The translations under genes and the position numbers were made by a program. The notes beneath the pieces are model-generated. The model was not told the origin of the DNA. It searched no databases and was given only the letters and a program-made list of their open reading frames with translations. Positions 17,728-27,103 of a stretch of 64,000 nt of DNA are shown here, one piece after another (positions within the stretch are counted from its first letter, which is position 1; the number at the start of each line of letters is the position of its first letter). Source of the DNA: J054 sp965221985 (lineage in GTDB: Bacteria > Pseudomonadota > Gammaproteobacteria > Steroidobacterales > GCA-2729495); the NCBI GenBank assembly GCA_965221985.1, contig OZ244928.1, positions 2,790,001 through 2,854,000 of the forward strand. Reading direction: 5' to 3'.

Positions 17728-18513
17728 TTACCGAATAATGCCGCGTTCGGAGAGGTCCAAGAATTCCACCATGATCTGCAACTCAGTCTGTGACTCAGCG
17801 AGTTCACCAATTTTTTCCCGAGCCTCTTCAAGCCGGAGATTGGATCGATACAACACGCGGTAGGCTTCCTTGAGGTTGCGCATCTGTTCAGCACCAAATC
17901 CGCGGCGTCGCAAACCCTCTAAATTGATTCCGCGAGGCTCCGGTGGATTGCCTGTTACCACGACATAGGGCGGTACGTCGCGTGCCGCGCCCACGTAGGC
18001 GCCGATAAAAGCATGTGCCCCAATGCGGCAAAACTGATGCGCCGCCGCGAATCCACTGCATATTACCCAATCGCCCATCTGGACATGTCCAGCAAGACTG
18101 GTGTTATTGGCTAATATGATGTGATCACCCAACACGCAATCGTGGGCGACATGAACATAGGCCATGAGCCAATTGTCATTGCCAATGCGTGTCACGCCTT
18201 CGTCTTGCACCGTGCCTCGATTGATGGTGCAAAATTCACGAATGGTATTGCCGTCGCCAATTTCCAAGCGCGTTGGTTCGCCGGCATATTTTTTGTCTTG
18301 CGGCGCGTCGCCAACGGCGGCAAAGGGATATATTCGATTATCACGGCCGATGGTACTGGGACCTTTTACCACTGCGTGAGCGCCAATTTCGCATCCTTTA
18401 CCAATGCTCACGTCTTCACCGATCACCGCATAAGGCCCGACCCTGACATCATCAGCAAGCTGAGCGGATTCGGCAATGATAGCCGTGGGATGTCGCGCTG
18501 ACTCGTCAGCCAT
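17728..18513 (-). CDS. lpxA: UDP-N-acetylglucosamine O-acyltransferase
   Basis: First step of lipid A synthesis: moves a hydroxyacyl chain from ACP to the 3-OH of UDP-GlcNAc. The 261-residue protein is a left-handed beta-helix of hexapeptide repeats, with GDAPQDKKYAGEPT, FCTINRGT and HVAHDCVLGDH, whose catalytic His is about residue 124. It overlaps the lpxD end by 8 bp. A GGAG sequence sits about 11 nt before the ATG, within the end of lpxD. In most relatives fabZ lies between lpxD and lpxA; it is missing here. Confidence 0.96.
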   Translation of the reverse strand: MADESARHPTAIIAESAQLADDVRVGPYAVIGEDVSIGKGCEIGAHAVVKGPSTIGRDNRIYPFAAVGDAPQDKKYAGEPTRLEIGDGNTIREFCTINRGTVQDEGVTRIGNDNWLMAYVHVAHDCVLGDHIILANNTSLAGHVQMGDWVICSGFAAAHQFCRIGAHAFIGAYVGAARDVPPYVVVTGNPPEPRGINLEGLRRRGFGAEQMRNLKEAYRVLYRSNLRLEEAREKIGELAESQTELQIMVEFLDLSERGIIR

Positions 18514-19543
18514 TGGAGTCGTGCTCCTTAGGTCGTCGTTCTAGTCGGCGCAGTCGTCGAGCTATCTCATCCAGTTGTCGATAGCGCACGGAGTTCTTGC
18601 GCCAGCGGCTCACCGGCTCGGCGGTATTGGGCGGACCGCCGTAGGCGCCCGGCTTGTCAATTGAATTAGTAACCGTCGTCCCCCCCATCAGGTAAACGTC
18701 ATCGCAGATGTCGATATGACCGTTCACACCACACTGACCCCCAATCATGCAGCGCGCACCGATGGTCGCGCTACCCGCAATTCCCGTCTGCGCGGCGATT
18801 GCCGTGTGTTCACCGATGACGACATTGTGCGCGATCTGAATCAGGTTATCTAAGCGAGCACCATTTTCAATTCGGGTGTCACCGATGGCGCCGCGATCAA
18901 TCGTGCAATTCGCGCCAATTTCGACATCATCACCAATAAGGACTCGCCCCAATTGGGGCACCTTGACCCAGGCTCCACTCGCGTCTGGCGCATTGCCAAA
19001 CCCGTCTGACCCAATAATACAGGCCGCATGGATAATGCAGCGGGCCCCAACGATCACCTCATGTTGCAGCACCGCGCCTGCCAAAAGCCGGGTATCGTCA
19101 CCGACTCGCGACTGATCTTCGATTATGGCGTTCGGCCCCACATAAACCCGCTCGCCTAAGACAACGTTGGCCCCAAGAACGGCACCCGCTGACACTTCAC
19201 AGGAAGCGGGTAGCTTGGAATTTTCCCCGACGATCGCCGCGGGGTGGATCCCCGGTTTGAGAGGTGCGGGCGGATGCAACTGCGCCGCGACCTGGGCATA
19301 AACCAAGTAGGGATGGCTGGTCACCAATGCGATTGACGGGCAAGCATCCGCGTGTTCCCGCCCGAGGATCACTGCGGCCGCCTGGGTTTCTGGCAATACC
19401 GCTTGGTAGCTGGGATTTGCCAGAAAAGAAACAGCCGACCCATCCGCGTCCCGTAGGCGGGCTACGTGATCAACGATCTGATCTGGATCACCGTGCAACT
19501 CGCAACCAAACTGCACCGCGATCTCGCCCACCGTCAGGCTCAT
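18506..19543 (-). CDS. lpxD: UDP-3-O-(3-hydroxyacyl)glucosamine N-acyltransferase
   Basis: Third step of lipid A synthesis: adds the amide-linked acyl chain. The 345 residues include the N-terminal uridine-binding domain (GEIAVQFGCELHGDP, SFLANPSYQAVLPET) and then a long hexapeptide-repeat helix. In that helix IGSDGFGNAPDASGAW and LIQIAHNVVIGEHTAIAAQTG hold the conserved histidines. A C-terminal helix follows (WRKNSVRYRQLDEIARRLRR). It sits 32 bp after skp and overlaps lpxA by 8 bp. Confidence 0.96.
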   Translation of the reverse strand: MSLTVGEIAVQFGCELHGDPDQIVDHVARLRDADGSAVSFLANPSYQAVLPETQAAAVILGREHADACPSIALVTSHPYLVYAQVAAQLHPPAPLKPGIHPAAIVGENSKLPASCEVSAGAVLGANVVLGERVYVGPNAIIEDQSRVGDDTRLLAGAVLQHEVIVGARCIIHAACIIGSDGFGNAPDASGAWVKVPQLGRVLIGDDVEIGANCTIDRGAIGDTRIENGARLDNLIQIAHNVVIGEHTAIAAQTGIAGSATIGARCMIGGQCGVNGHIDICDDVYLMGGTTVTNSIDKPGAYGGPPNTAEPVSRWRKNSVRYRQLDEIARRLRRLERRPKEHDSNG

Positions 19544-19575
19544 GATGACGCGCCCCGGCCCCGCGGCGCCCGACC

Positions 19576-20100
19576 TCAGTTACCTGCCGACGGATTTGAC
19601 TTCAGTTGCTCCAAAACGCGATCGGTAATATCCACGGCCGCACTGGCATAGAAAACGCCTTCGCCGATCACGAGGTCGAAGCCCGAATCGCGAGCGTAGG
19701 TCGCTACCTGGCCCAGCAACTCACGCTGCAACTTCGCGAGCTCTTCGTTGCGGCGCAAATTTGCGTCTTCGTTGAGTTCCTCCACGCTGCGCGCCAAGTC
19801 GCGCTCTTCCTTGCGCAAGTCGCGCTCCGCATTGCGGCGCTCGTCGGGACCCATCACCTCTAAGTCGCGTTGAATTTGGGCCTGCTTTTCCTGGAATGCC
19901 GTCTGAGCCGATTTGATCTTGCGTTGCCGCGGCGCGAATTCTTCCTGCAGGGCGTTCATTGCCGAGGTAGCCTGCGGTGACTCACTAATTAAACGCGCCA
20001 CGTTGACGAAACCAATTTTCGTTTGCTGTGCCATGCCCAAAGCCGGCCACAGCGCCGCGCTGACAACACACAAGATGCCAATGCGCTTAATCGTATCCAT
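19576..20100 (-). CDS. skp: Periplasmic chaperone Skp/OmpH
   Basis: Holds unfolded outer-membrane proteins in the periplasm on their way to BamA, its neighbour. It has a signal peptide (TIKRIGILCVVSAALWPALG with cleavage after MAQ). The mature part is short and mostly long charged helices (about 45-130 predicted coiled-coil) that form the trimer's tentacles. I start at the ATG at 20100, since AGGATG lies about 6 nt before it. An ATG 9 nt upstream is possible. Length 174 fits the family. Confidence 0.92.
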   Translation of the reverse strand: MDTIKRIGILCVVSAALWPALGMAQQTKIGFVNVARLISESPQATSAMNALQEEFAPRQRKIKSAQTAFQEKQAQIQRDLEVMGPDERRNAERDLRKEERDLARSVEELNEDANLRRNEELAKLQRELLGQVATYARDSGFDLVIGEGVFYASAAVDITDRVLEQLKSNPSAGN

Positions 20101-20125
20101 ACTTTTCATCCTATAAATCTAAATA

Positions 20126-22525
20126 TTAGAAGGCGCCGCCAATGGAAAATTGAAAGCCCTCAGTCTCATCCCCGAACACCCGGCTATCAGCATCTTCCGA
20201 ATTTAGCGGGATACCATAACTGAATCTAAACAGTCCCAACGGTGCCAGCCACTGGGCCGCGATACCGACGGACTGCTTCAGGGTTGAGGCATCGAAATCA
20301 TAACTGATCTCGCTCACCCCATCCCGCTCAAAAAACGTAACTCCGCCCGTATCGTAAACATTGCCAATATCATAGAAAAGTGTAAACCGCGCACGCGATC
20401 GCCATTTTTCTGGTATAGGCAAAATAATTTCGGCCTGGGCCGAGGTCATCAAGTTGCCACCATAGGGATTGCCGCGGCTGTCCACGGGACCCAAACTGTT
20501 CTCCCGAAACCCGCGCACCGAATCTGGCCCGCCGCCGAAATAGCGTTTGTAGGGCGGAATCGATGTGCTATCACCGAAAGCATCACCAAAGGATATTTCG
20601 GCACCCAGCGCCAAGGTAAAAAAGCGGGTCATCGGCAGGTATTGCAAACCGGTATAGGTAATCGTGTAGAACTCCACATCGCTGCCCGGGATCGTGCTGC
20701 CAAACAGCAGTCGCTGGCGCGCTCCCCGATCAGCAAACAAGGCACGATTGCGGCTGTCGAAGATCCACCCGCCAACTAACTCGAAGGTGTCAAAATCGCT
20801 GCCAAAGGTTGTATCGCCCACCGGAAAAGGATCACCGTTTTGGCGCACCCAGTCTTGAGCCTGCGAACTACTAAATTGACTCGCCAGAAGCTCGGCGCTG
20901 TTCCACGTTAGCCCGAAAACTAAGCGCTGATATTCCGTTAGTGGATAGCCGTATTCAACGGAAGCCGAATAAGTTTGGGTCTCGAAATTTGAAGCATCCG
21001 AGGTAAATTGCGTAATATCCCGATAAGAAAAACTAATGGTGCGGCTGACTTCGTTAATTGTGCTGTAGGGATTGGTATGTGACAGGCTGTAGATCGTGCG
21101 AAACCGACCCGTGTTCACATCCGCGGATACTCGATTACCGGTGCCCAAGAAATTCGTATGCACAAAATTACCATTGAGTATCACGCCCTGCGATTCAGAG
21201 AAGCCCACGCCACCGCCGAACTGTCCAGGCAATCCTTCTTTTATATCAAAATCCACATCGACCAGATCAGGCGTTCCCGCTACGGGATTGGTCTCAACCT
21301 CGACATTTTCAATATAGGGTAAACGCTGCAACCGGACTCTTGAACGTTCAACCTTACTGTTTGACAGATAGCCGCCCTCGAATTGACGCATCTCACGCCG
21401 AAAAACTTCATCATTGACCGAGGCCGCACCGTTGAAGTTGATTCGCCGAACATAGACGCGATTCTTCGGTTCCACATAGAGTGTTATGCCAACCGTCTTG
21501 TTCTCCCGGTCCAGTTCAGGTACCGGCTCGATACTCGCGAACGCATACCCCTCTTCGCCCAAACGCAGGCGAATCAGCTCCGCGCTTTGAGTAATTAGCT
21601 GCTGAGAATAGATCTGCTCCGGCTTCACCAAGACGTATGGACTGAGGGCCTCTTCGGGCAATACCAGATCGCCCGCCAGACGCACGTCACTGACGCGGTA
21701 ACGCTCACCCTCGGTTATATTCACGGTTATGAAGATGTCTTCTTTACTCGGTGAGATAGCCACTTGCGTTGATTCAATGCTGAAATCCGCAAACCCCCGA
21801 TCCATGTAATAAGAACGCAGCGACTCCAGATCTCCCGATAGAGCCTCCCGCGAATAACGATCGTCTTGACGAATAAAAGACAGCCAATTCGGCGTGCGCA
21901 GGCTAAACGCGTCAAGTAGGTCTTTGTCTTTGAAGCTGCTGTTACCAACTAGATTAATTTGCCTAATGCGAGCGCGGTCGCCCTCTTTGATCTTGATTGC
22001 AATTCGAACCTTGTTGTCAGGTAGGTCCTCGACTTCCGTGGACACAGTCGCGGCATACTTTCCCTGTGAAAAATATTGATCAGTAAGGGATTGCTCAACT
22101 TCGTCCAGTACCGAACGATTGAAAATACGGCCTGTCTTCAGACCGATGCGCGCCAGCGGTTCCTCGAGGTCTTCCGTCTTGATGTCTTTATTACCGTCGA
22201 TGGTAAAAGACTCAATCGACGGCCGCTCCGCAACTGCAATGACAAGCGTGCCTGCATCCCAGCGAATTTCGACGTCGCGGAAAAATTCCGTCGCGTAGAT
22301 CGCCCGCAAGGCTTCTTGGACTCGTTGCTGTGTCAACTCATCACCGATGTTCACCGGCAAGTAGTTGAAAACCGTGCCTTCCGATATCCGTTGCAAGCCC
22401 TCAACCCGAATATCTTTTACAACGAGGTCGTTCTGTGCGCCGGCCCAGGGGGCCCAAAGGCAAATTATGACCAATAACAAGCAACTGGGCGAGCATTCCA
22501 GGCGACTGAGCCGCATAAACTTCAT
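20126..22525 (-). CDS. bamA: Outer-membrane protein assembly factor BamA
   Basis: Central pore-forming subunit of the BAM complex. After a signal peptide (LLLVIICLWAPWAGAQ) come five POTRA domains (about residues 25-420; the first begins LVVKDIRVEGLQRISEGTVF). A 16-strand barrel follows, with the VRGF motif in PDSVRGFRENSLGP and a terminal aromatic in FSIGGAF, the usual BAM signal. The total of about 799 residues is normal. I take the ATG at 22525; a GTG two codons upstream is possible. Order rseP-bamA-skp is conserved. Confidence 0.96.
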   Translation of the reverse strand: MKFMRLSRLECSPSCLLLVIICLWAPWAGAQNDLVVKDIRVEGLQRISEGTVFNYLPVNIGDELTQQRVQEALRAIYATEFFRDVEIRWDAGTLVIAVAERPSIESFTIDGNKDIKTEDLEEPLARIGLKTGRIFNRSVLDEVEQSLTDQYFSQGKYAATVSTEVEDLPDNKVRIAIKIKEGDRARIRQINLVGNSSFKDKDLLDAFSLRTPNWLSFIRQDDRYSREALSGDLESLRSYYMDRGFADFSIESTQVAISPSKEDIFITVNITEGERYRVSDVRLAGDLVLPEEALSPYVLVKPEQIYSQQLITQSAELIRLRLGEEGYAFASIEPVPELDRENKTVGITLYVEPKNRVYVRRINFNGAASVNDEVFRREMRQFEGGYLSNSKVERSRVRLQRLPYIENVEVETNPVAGTPDLVDVDFDIKEGLPGQFGGGVGFSESQGVILNGNFVHTNFLGTGNRVSADVNTGRFRTIYSLSHTNPYSTINEVSRTISFSYRDITQFTSDASNFETQTYSASVEYGYPLTEYQRLVFGLTWNSAELLASQFSSSQAQDWVRQNGDPFPVGDTTFGSDFDTFELVGGWIFDSRNRALFADRGARQRLLFGSTIPGSDVEFYTITYTGLQYLPMTRFFTLALGAEISFGDAFGDSTSIPPYKRYFGGGPDSVRGFRENSLGPVDSRGNPYGGNLMTSAQAEIILPIPEKWRSRARFTLFYDIGNVYDTGGVTFFERDGVSEISYDFDASTLKQSVGIAAQWLAPLGLFRFSYGIPLNSEDADSRVFGDETEGFQFSIGGAF

Positions 22526-22537
22526 GAGCACTGAATA

Positions 22538-23908
22538 TCAGCCTATAAGGCGCGCAATATCATTGTAGAACGCAAAGCTCATGAGCACGATCAAGAACAA
22601 AATGCCCACTTGTTGCCCGACCAGCTGCGCCCGTTCAGACAAAGGCGCGCCCTTCACCGCCTCGGCAAGCTGATAGACAATCTGCCCGCCATCCAACATA
22701 GGCACCGGCAAAAGATTCAGAATCCCAAGGCTAATGCTCACGATGGCCAAAAACCCCAAGAAAGTCGCGGGACCACTCGTCGCACTATAGCCTGCAAATT
22801 GGGCGATATTGATGGGCCCACTAATATTTTTCACGGACACATCGCCCGTCACCATTCTCCCGAGCATTCTGACCGTCAGCGCAGCCATGTCCCAGGTTTT
22901 CGTCGTCGCCGCCGAAAAGGCGGGCACAAGTGCATAGCGCTGTGCGGCCCGCATGCCCGCATAAAGCTCCGGCGGAACATCCACGCCAGCGCCGATGCGC
23001 CCAAAGACCTCACCCCCCGCCTCCTCGACGCGCTCCACCGGCAGCAACAGCTCTTTGCGTGCCCCGGAGCGGAGCACAATCACCGACAGGGTCTTCCCGG
23101 GACGCGCCCGAACGAACTCGACCCAAGCCGGCCAACTGTCGATATTCTCACTGTCAGCCTGCACTACCAGATCACCAAACTCAAAACCGGCACGTTCAGC
23201 CGGACCGCCGGGCGTCAATTCTCCCAGAATCGGCGCAATGGTCGGAGCCCAGGGCTTTAGGCCCAATACCTCAAACAATGCACCCGGCTCGGTAAGTTCG
23301 GCTTCGCGACCGCGGGTCGCCAAGAGAATATCTTGCCGCGTGCCGGCACCACGCGATACGTCCAACGCAATATCACCGTCCGCCAATAGCTGGTCCAGCA
23401 TGGCGATAACCGCGCCTTCCCATGTCGACACCCGCTTATCACCCACGGCAACAATTTCGTCGTTGTCGCGCAAACCGGCGGCCGCCGCGACGGAGTCCGC
23501 CATGACTTCACCCACGACGGGCTTAAGTCCGGGCACGCCAATCACGAACATGCACCAGTAGGCCAAGACCGCAAATATGAAGTTCAATAGTGGTCCCGCC
23601 AGCAAGATAGCGACACGCGCCGGTACGCTCTGGCGATTAAATGTACGATGGAGATCACCCTCGGGGACGTCACTATCCCGTTCATCCAACAAGCGCACGT
23701 AGCCACCAATGGGTATCGATGCCACGCAATACTCGGTTTGATCCGGCCCCCAGCGACGCAACCATAACGGGCGGCCGAAACCAATGGAAAAGCGTAAGAC
23801 CTTTACACCGAGCATGCGCGCCACGATGTAGTGGCCCCATTCATGCACGGCAACCAGTATTCCGATGGCCACCAAGAAGGCCAATGTGGCAGTCAAAAAA
23901 CCGCTCAT
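22538..23908 (-). CDS. rseP: RIP metalloprotease RseP
   Basis: Inner-membrane site-2 protease that cuts anti-sigma factors such as RseA in the envelope stress response. It has the zinc motif HEWGH at 22-26 in the first membrane segment, two PDZ domains (about 110-300), and the second catalytic motif NLLPVPMLDGGQ with its metal-binding Asp. A C-terminal membrane segment follows. The ATG at 23908 gives MSGFLTATLAF, the family start; a GTG 12 nt upstream is less likely. In most relatives dxr lies just upstream, but here only 143 bp separate it from cdsA. Confidence 0.95.
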   Translation of the reverse strand: MSGFLTATLAFLVAIGILVAVHEWGHYIVARMLGVKVLRFSIGFGRPLWLRRWGPDQTEYCVASIPIGGYVRLLDERDSDVPEGDLHRTFNRQSVPARVAILLAGPLLNFIFAVLAYWCMFVIGVPGLKPVVGEVMADSVAAAAGLRDNDEIVAVGDKRVSTWEGAVIAMLDQLLADGDIALDVSRGAGTRQDILLATRGREAELTEPGALFEVLGLKPWAPTIAPILGELTPGGPAERAGFEFGDLVVQADSENIDSWPAWVEFVRARPGKTLSVIVLRSGARKELLLPVERVEEAGGEVFGRIGAGVDVPPELYAGMRAAQRYALVPAFSAATTKTWDMAALTVRMLGRMVTGDVSVKNISGPINIAQFAGYSATSGPATFLGFLAIVSISLGILNLLPVPMLDGGQIVYQLAEAVKGAPLSERAQLVGQQVGILFLIVLMSFAFYNDIARLIG

Positions 23909-24051
23909 GGATACATACACAACCTTAAGAACCGCCGCCAGACGGAATTTGATAACAGCCTATGGACGCAGTTTCTCAACAAACGCCATTACAACAGCAA
24001 ACCCGTTTGAGAATCATCGCAATGTAAACGGGCATCGCGCAAGCACAAAAT
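23909..24051 (-). other. cdsA-rseP gap: the usual dxr position is empty
   Basis: In most gammaproteobacteria dxr lies near cdsA and rseP. These 143 bp contain no coding frame and no sequence resembling the NADPH- or metal-binding motifs of Dxr. A 7-bp inverted repeat, CCCGTTT at 24002-24008 and AAACGGG at 24026-24032, could be a weak terminator or attenuator read from cdsA; the following minus-strand sequence is only mildly T-rich. It may also contain a promoter for rseP-bamA. Confidence 0.6.
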
Positions 24052-24864
24052 TTACAGCACGATTAGTCCAAACCAATCCATTAGCAACGCGAACAGTGGC
24101 AATGCAGCACTTGAACCATCAACGCGGTCCAACACACCACCGTGGCCAGGGAATAGGCTGCCGCTGTCCTTGAGCCCGGCATTGCGCTTGAACAGACTGA
24201 CCGTTAGGTCGCCCAAAATCGAAATCAAAGCCAGACTGAGGCCCACGGGGAGCAAGACCGCGACTGGCAAATCGAGCAAGCGCGCGCCCAAGAGGCTTAC
24301 CAATAGCGCCGCGAACAAGCCGCCACCCACGCCCTCCCAAGTCTTACCCGGACTGACGCTGGGCGCCAATTTCACACGTCCAAGACGACGCCCAACAAAG
24401 TAGGCACCGATATCAGCGGCGGCCACGATGGCCAGAACATAGAGAAGCATTTCCGGCCCGGCCCCAGAATTCATGAGCAACATGCTAGCGGCAACCCAGA
24501 CAGGAATCAGAACAAAAAACCCACAGGCGCCGGTAAACGCTGCGCTCAGTTCGATGGGAAAGCGCAACACCAGGTAAAACGCCAGCAACCACCAGCCAAG
24601 ACCGATCCACAATAGCCCGATGACAGGATAGGCGCGGAAATAACCAATGCTCACTGCCAGCATGCAAAACACAACAATCAGCACATAGACTACGCGCAGT
24701 AGCGTTTGGCGAATCGGTATGAATCCCGCCCATTCCCAGGCTGCGGCGACCACGAATGCGGCCATCAAAACCAAGGCGGCAGCCTCCGGCAAGACAAAGA
24801 ATACGACCAGCAGAAAGGCTAAGAGGATTACTGCAGTAATGATACGTTGCAGTAATTTATTCAT
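24052..24864 (-). CDS. cdsA: Phosphatidate cytidylyltransferase (CDP-diglyceride synthase)
   Basis: Makes CDP-diacylglycerol from CTP and phosphatidate for phospholipid synthesis. The 270-residue integral membrane protein has about eight hydrophobic segments. Near the C-terminus it has the CDS signature SLFKRNAGLKDSGSLFPGHG followed by GVLDRVDG. The N-terminus MNKLLQRIITAVILLAF is typical. It follows uppS by 43 bp, in the conserved frr-uppS-cdsA run. Confidence 0.95.
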   Translation of the reverse strand: MNKLLQRIITAVILLAFLLVVFFVLPEAAALVLMAAFVVAAAWEWAGFIPIRQTLLRVVYVLIVVFCMLAVSIGYFRAYPVIGLLWIGLGWWLLAFYLVLRFPIELSAAFTGACGFFVLIPVWVAASMLLMNSGAGPEMLLYVLAIVAAADIGAYFVGRRLGRVKLAPSVSPGKTWEGVGGGLFAALLVSLLGARLLDLPVAVLLPVGLSLALISILGDLTVSLFKRNAGLKDSGSLFPGHGGVLDRVDGSSAALPLFALLMDWFGLIVL

Positions 24865-24906
24865 AAAACTCTTTGAAATTATTGATATTTAGGAGGCAAG
24901 CAAGTC

Positions 24907-25653
24907 CTAATCACCTATGGCACCTAGTTGCTCCGTGGTCAAACCGAAGCGCCGCTCCCGGCGTCGAAAAAACTCACAGCTGGCTACCAGATCTTGACGG
25001 TCAAAATCTGGCCATAAGGTATCGGTAAAGAAGATCTCGCTGTAAGCGAGGTTCCAGAGCAGGAAATTACTGACGCGGCATTCACCCCCCGTTCGAATCA
25101 TTAGATCGGGCTCGGGCAGTTTAACCAGGGATAGATGCCGGGCGAATAACTCTTCGTCGATGCTGCTGACCTCCAACTCACCCAATTGCACCTTGGTTGC
25201 GATGCGGCGAGCGGCCTGAGTAATGTCCCAGCGGCCCCCATAACCGATGGCCAGCATCAAGTTCATACGCTGATTGACACCGGTCAGGGCTTCAGCATCT
25301 GCCATCCGCTTTTGCAGAATTTCGGGCAAACCACTCCGATCCCCAACGAATCGCAGGCGAATTCCATTGCGGTGCAGCGCATCCACCTCGCGTTGTAAAA
25401 CCTCGATGAACAAGCGCATGAGCCCATTGACTTCATCCACGGGACGGCGCCAATTCTCGCTACTGAACGCGAATAAGGTCAGAGTGTTCACGCCCATTTC
25501 GGCACAGGCTTCAACGCATTCGCGCGCGGCCTTGACCCCTGCCCGGTGACCCGCCAATCGCGCCTTGCCATGGTTGGCAGCCCAACGGCCATTGCCGTCC
25601 ATGATGACGGCAATATGGCGCGGTATGGGCTGTTGCTCGGTTTGCTGCGTCAC
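24907..25653 (-). CDS. uppS: Isoprenyl transferase (undecaprenyl diphosphate synthase)
   Basis: Adds isopentenyl units to farnesyl diphosphate in cis, giving the C55 carrier used for peptidoglycan, O-antigen and exopolysaccharide. The 248-residue protein shows IAVIMDGNGRWA with the catalytic Asp19, TLFAFSSENW, and the C-terminal DLMIRTGGECRVSNFLLWNL and ELFFTD-like (EIFFTDTLWPDF) motifs. The start codon is GTG at 25653. Its substrate requires an isoprenoid pathway, yet the MEP genes usually nearby are missing. WecA and the sugar transferase elsewhere in the window depend on its product. Confidence 0.96.
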   Translation of the reverse strand: MTQQTEQQPIPRHIAVIMDGNGRWAANHGKARLAGHRAGVKAARECVEACAEMGVNTLTLFAFSSENWRRPVDEVNGLMRLFIEVLQREVDALHRNGIRLRFVGDRSGLPEILQKRMADAEALTGVNQRMNLMLAIGYGGRWDITQAARRIATKVQLGELEVSSIDEELFARHLSLVKLPEPDLMIRTGGECRVSNFLLWNLAYSEIFFTDTLWPDFDRQDLVASCEFFRRRERRFGLTTEQLGAIGD

Positions 25654-25668
25654 TATTTAAGATTAATT

Positions 25669-26226
25669 CTAGAAATTCATTATTTCTTTCTGTTTTTCTT
25701 CAGAAAGTTCGTCAATACGTGCCACATGCTGGTCCGTGCAGTCCTGGATAATTTGCTGGCCGCGGCGGTCATCGTCCTCGCCGATCTCTTTTTCCTTGAG
25801 CAATTCCTTCAAATCATTGATCGCGTCACGACGAATATTACGCACGGCAATGCGAGCATTTTCCGCCTCCTGCTTAACCAGGCGGGCAAGATCTCGCCGC
25901 CTTTCTTCCGTCAGCGCCGGCAAGGGCACGCGAATAACCGGCCCCGCAGACGTGGGCGTGAGGCCCAAGTCCGAGTTCATGATGGCCTTTTCAATCACGG
26001 CAACCATCTTGGGTTCCCAGGGCGTCACCGTGAGCGTGCGTGAATCCTCAACGGCGATATTGGCCGCCTGGGTCAGAGGTACTTCACTGCCGTAATACTC
26101 AACCTGGAGGTGGTCGAGCAAACTCACCTGAGCACGGCCCGTGCGCAGCTTCCGAAAAGCCTGACCCAGCGACTCAACGCTCTTGGCCATGCGCAAATCC
26201 GCGTCTTTGCGAATATCATCAATCAT
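25669..26226 (-). CDS. frr: Ribosome recycling factor
   Basis: With EF-G, splits post-termination ribosomes. The 185-residue protein is the canonical length, beginning MIDDIRKDADLRMAKSVESL, with the family segments LRTGRAQVSLLDHLQVEYYG and RVPLPALTEERRRDLARLVK, then the C-terminal helices. GGAGG lies about 9 nt before the ATG, a strong ribosome site. It lies between pyrH and uppS as in nearly all Proteobacteria. Confidence 0.96.
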   Translation of the reverse strand: MIDDIRKDADLRMAKSVESLGQAFRKLRTGRAQVSLLDHLQVEYYGSEVPLTQAANIAVEDSRTLTVTPWEPKMVAVIEKAIMNSDLGLTPTSAGPVIRVPLPALTEERRRDLARLVKQEAENARIAVRNIRRDAINDLKELLKEKEIGEDDDRRGQQIIQDCTDQHVARIDELSEEKQKEIMNF

Positions 26227-26258
26227 GACATGGTTCCTCCGCTCGGCTGGCGGCCGTG

Positions 26259-26984
26259 CTATTCCGGCTGCAAGAGCGTACCAACATCCTCGCCGCGGGC
26301 AAGCCTCAATAGCGCTCCGGACTCGTGTAAGTTGAACACCCGGATAGGTAGGTTGTTGTCACGGCACATCACGACCGCCGTGGTGTCCATGACACCCAGC
26401 TTGCGTTCAATGACGTCGTCGTAGGACAAAGTATCGTAGCGGCGAGCATCACTATGCTGCATCGGATCTGCTGAATAAACACCGTCAACTTTGGTGGCCT
26501 TAACTAGCAGATCAGCGCCGATTTCAATGGCGCGCAAGGAGGCAGCAGTGTCGGTCGTAAAGAATGGATTGCCGGTACCGGCGGCGAACACCGTGACGCG
26601 GCCCTTCTCGAGATGCCGCACGGCGCGCCGACGAATATAGTCTTCCGAGATTTGATGGATTTGCAGCGCTGACATCACCCGCACATTCATGCCGACACGT
26701 TCGAAAGCGTCTTGCAGCGCCAGCGCGTTGATCACCGTGGCCAGCATACCCATGTGATCACCCGTGACGCGGTCCATGCCCGCACCCGCGAGACCCGCAC
26801 CGCGGAAAATATTTCCGCCGCCGATCACCACGCCCAACTGAACGCCCAGGGCCAGCACTTCGCGAATCTCCTCGGCAATACGCGTTAAGACCAGCGGATC
26901 TATGCCGTAGTCTTCTTGGCCCAACAATGCCTCACCGCTGAGTTTCAGCAGAATTCGGCGATAGGGGTAGGAGGAGGAATTCAC
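26259..26984 (-). CDS. pyrH: Uridylate kinase
   Basis: Phosphorylates UMP to UDP; hexameric and allosterically controlled by GTP and UTP in this family. The 241 residues show YRRILLKLSGEALLG at the N-terminus, VIGGGNIFRGAGLAGAGMDR, FAAGTGNPFFTTDTAA and KATKVDGVYSADP. The start codon is GTG at 26984. A strong hairpin terminator lies between tsf and pyrH (27012-27037). Expression therefore depends on read-through from the rpsB promoter or on a promoter in the 119-bp gap. Confidence 0.96.
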   Translation of the reverse strand: MNSSSYPYRRILLKLSGEALLGQEDYGIDPLVLTRIAEEIREVLALGVQLGVVIGGGNIFRGAGLAGAGMDRVTGDHMGMLATVINALALQDAFERVGMNVRVMSALQIHQISEDYIRRRAVRHLEKGRVTVFAAGTGNPFFTTDTAASLRAIEIGADLLVKATKVDGVYSADPMQHSDARRYDTLSYDDVIERKLGVMDTTAVVMCRDNNLPIRVFNLHESGALLRLARGEDVGTLLQPE

Positions 26985-27011
26985 GGGTTCAATACTCCGG
27001 CTCGATACACA

Positions 27012-27037
27012 AATAACCCCGCCTGGGCGGGGTTATT
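27012..27037 (-). terminator. Rho-independent terminator/attenuator after tsf
   Basis: AATAACCCCGC pairs perfectly with GCGGGGTTATT around a CCAG loop (minus-strand reading), and is followed by a T-rich TTATTTGTG. It is one of the clearest hairpin terminators in the window. It ends the rpsB-tsf unit and should lower transcription into pyrH-frr. Confidence 0.85.
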
Positions 27038-27103
27038 GCTAATTCTACCGGAATTAGGCGCACCGCCATACCGGACCACATCTCAATTCGACGGGAACGA
27101 CCG

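Noticed and set aside
23909..24051. A degraded dxr gene in the cdsA-rseP gap
   Set aside because: The 143 bp are far too short, and no reading frame gives any Dxr motif, so it is an empty slot, not a pseudogene.
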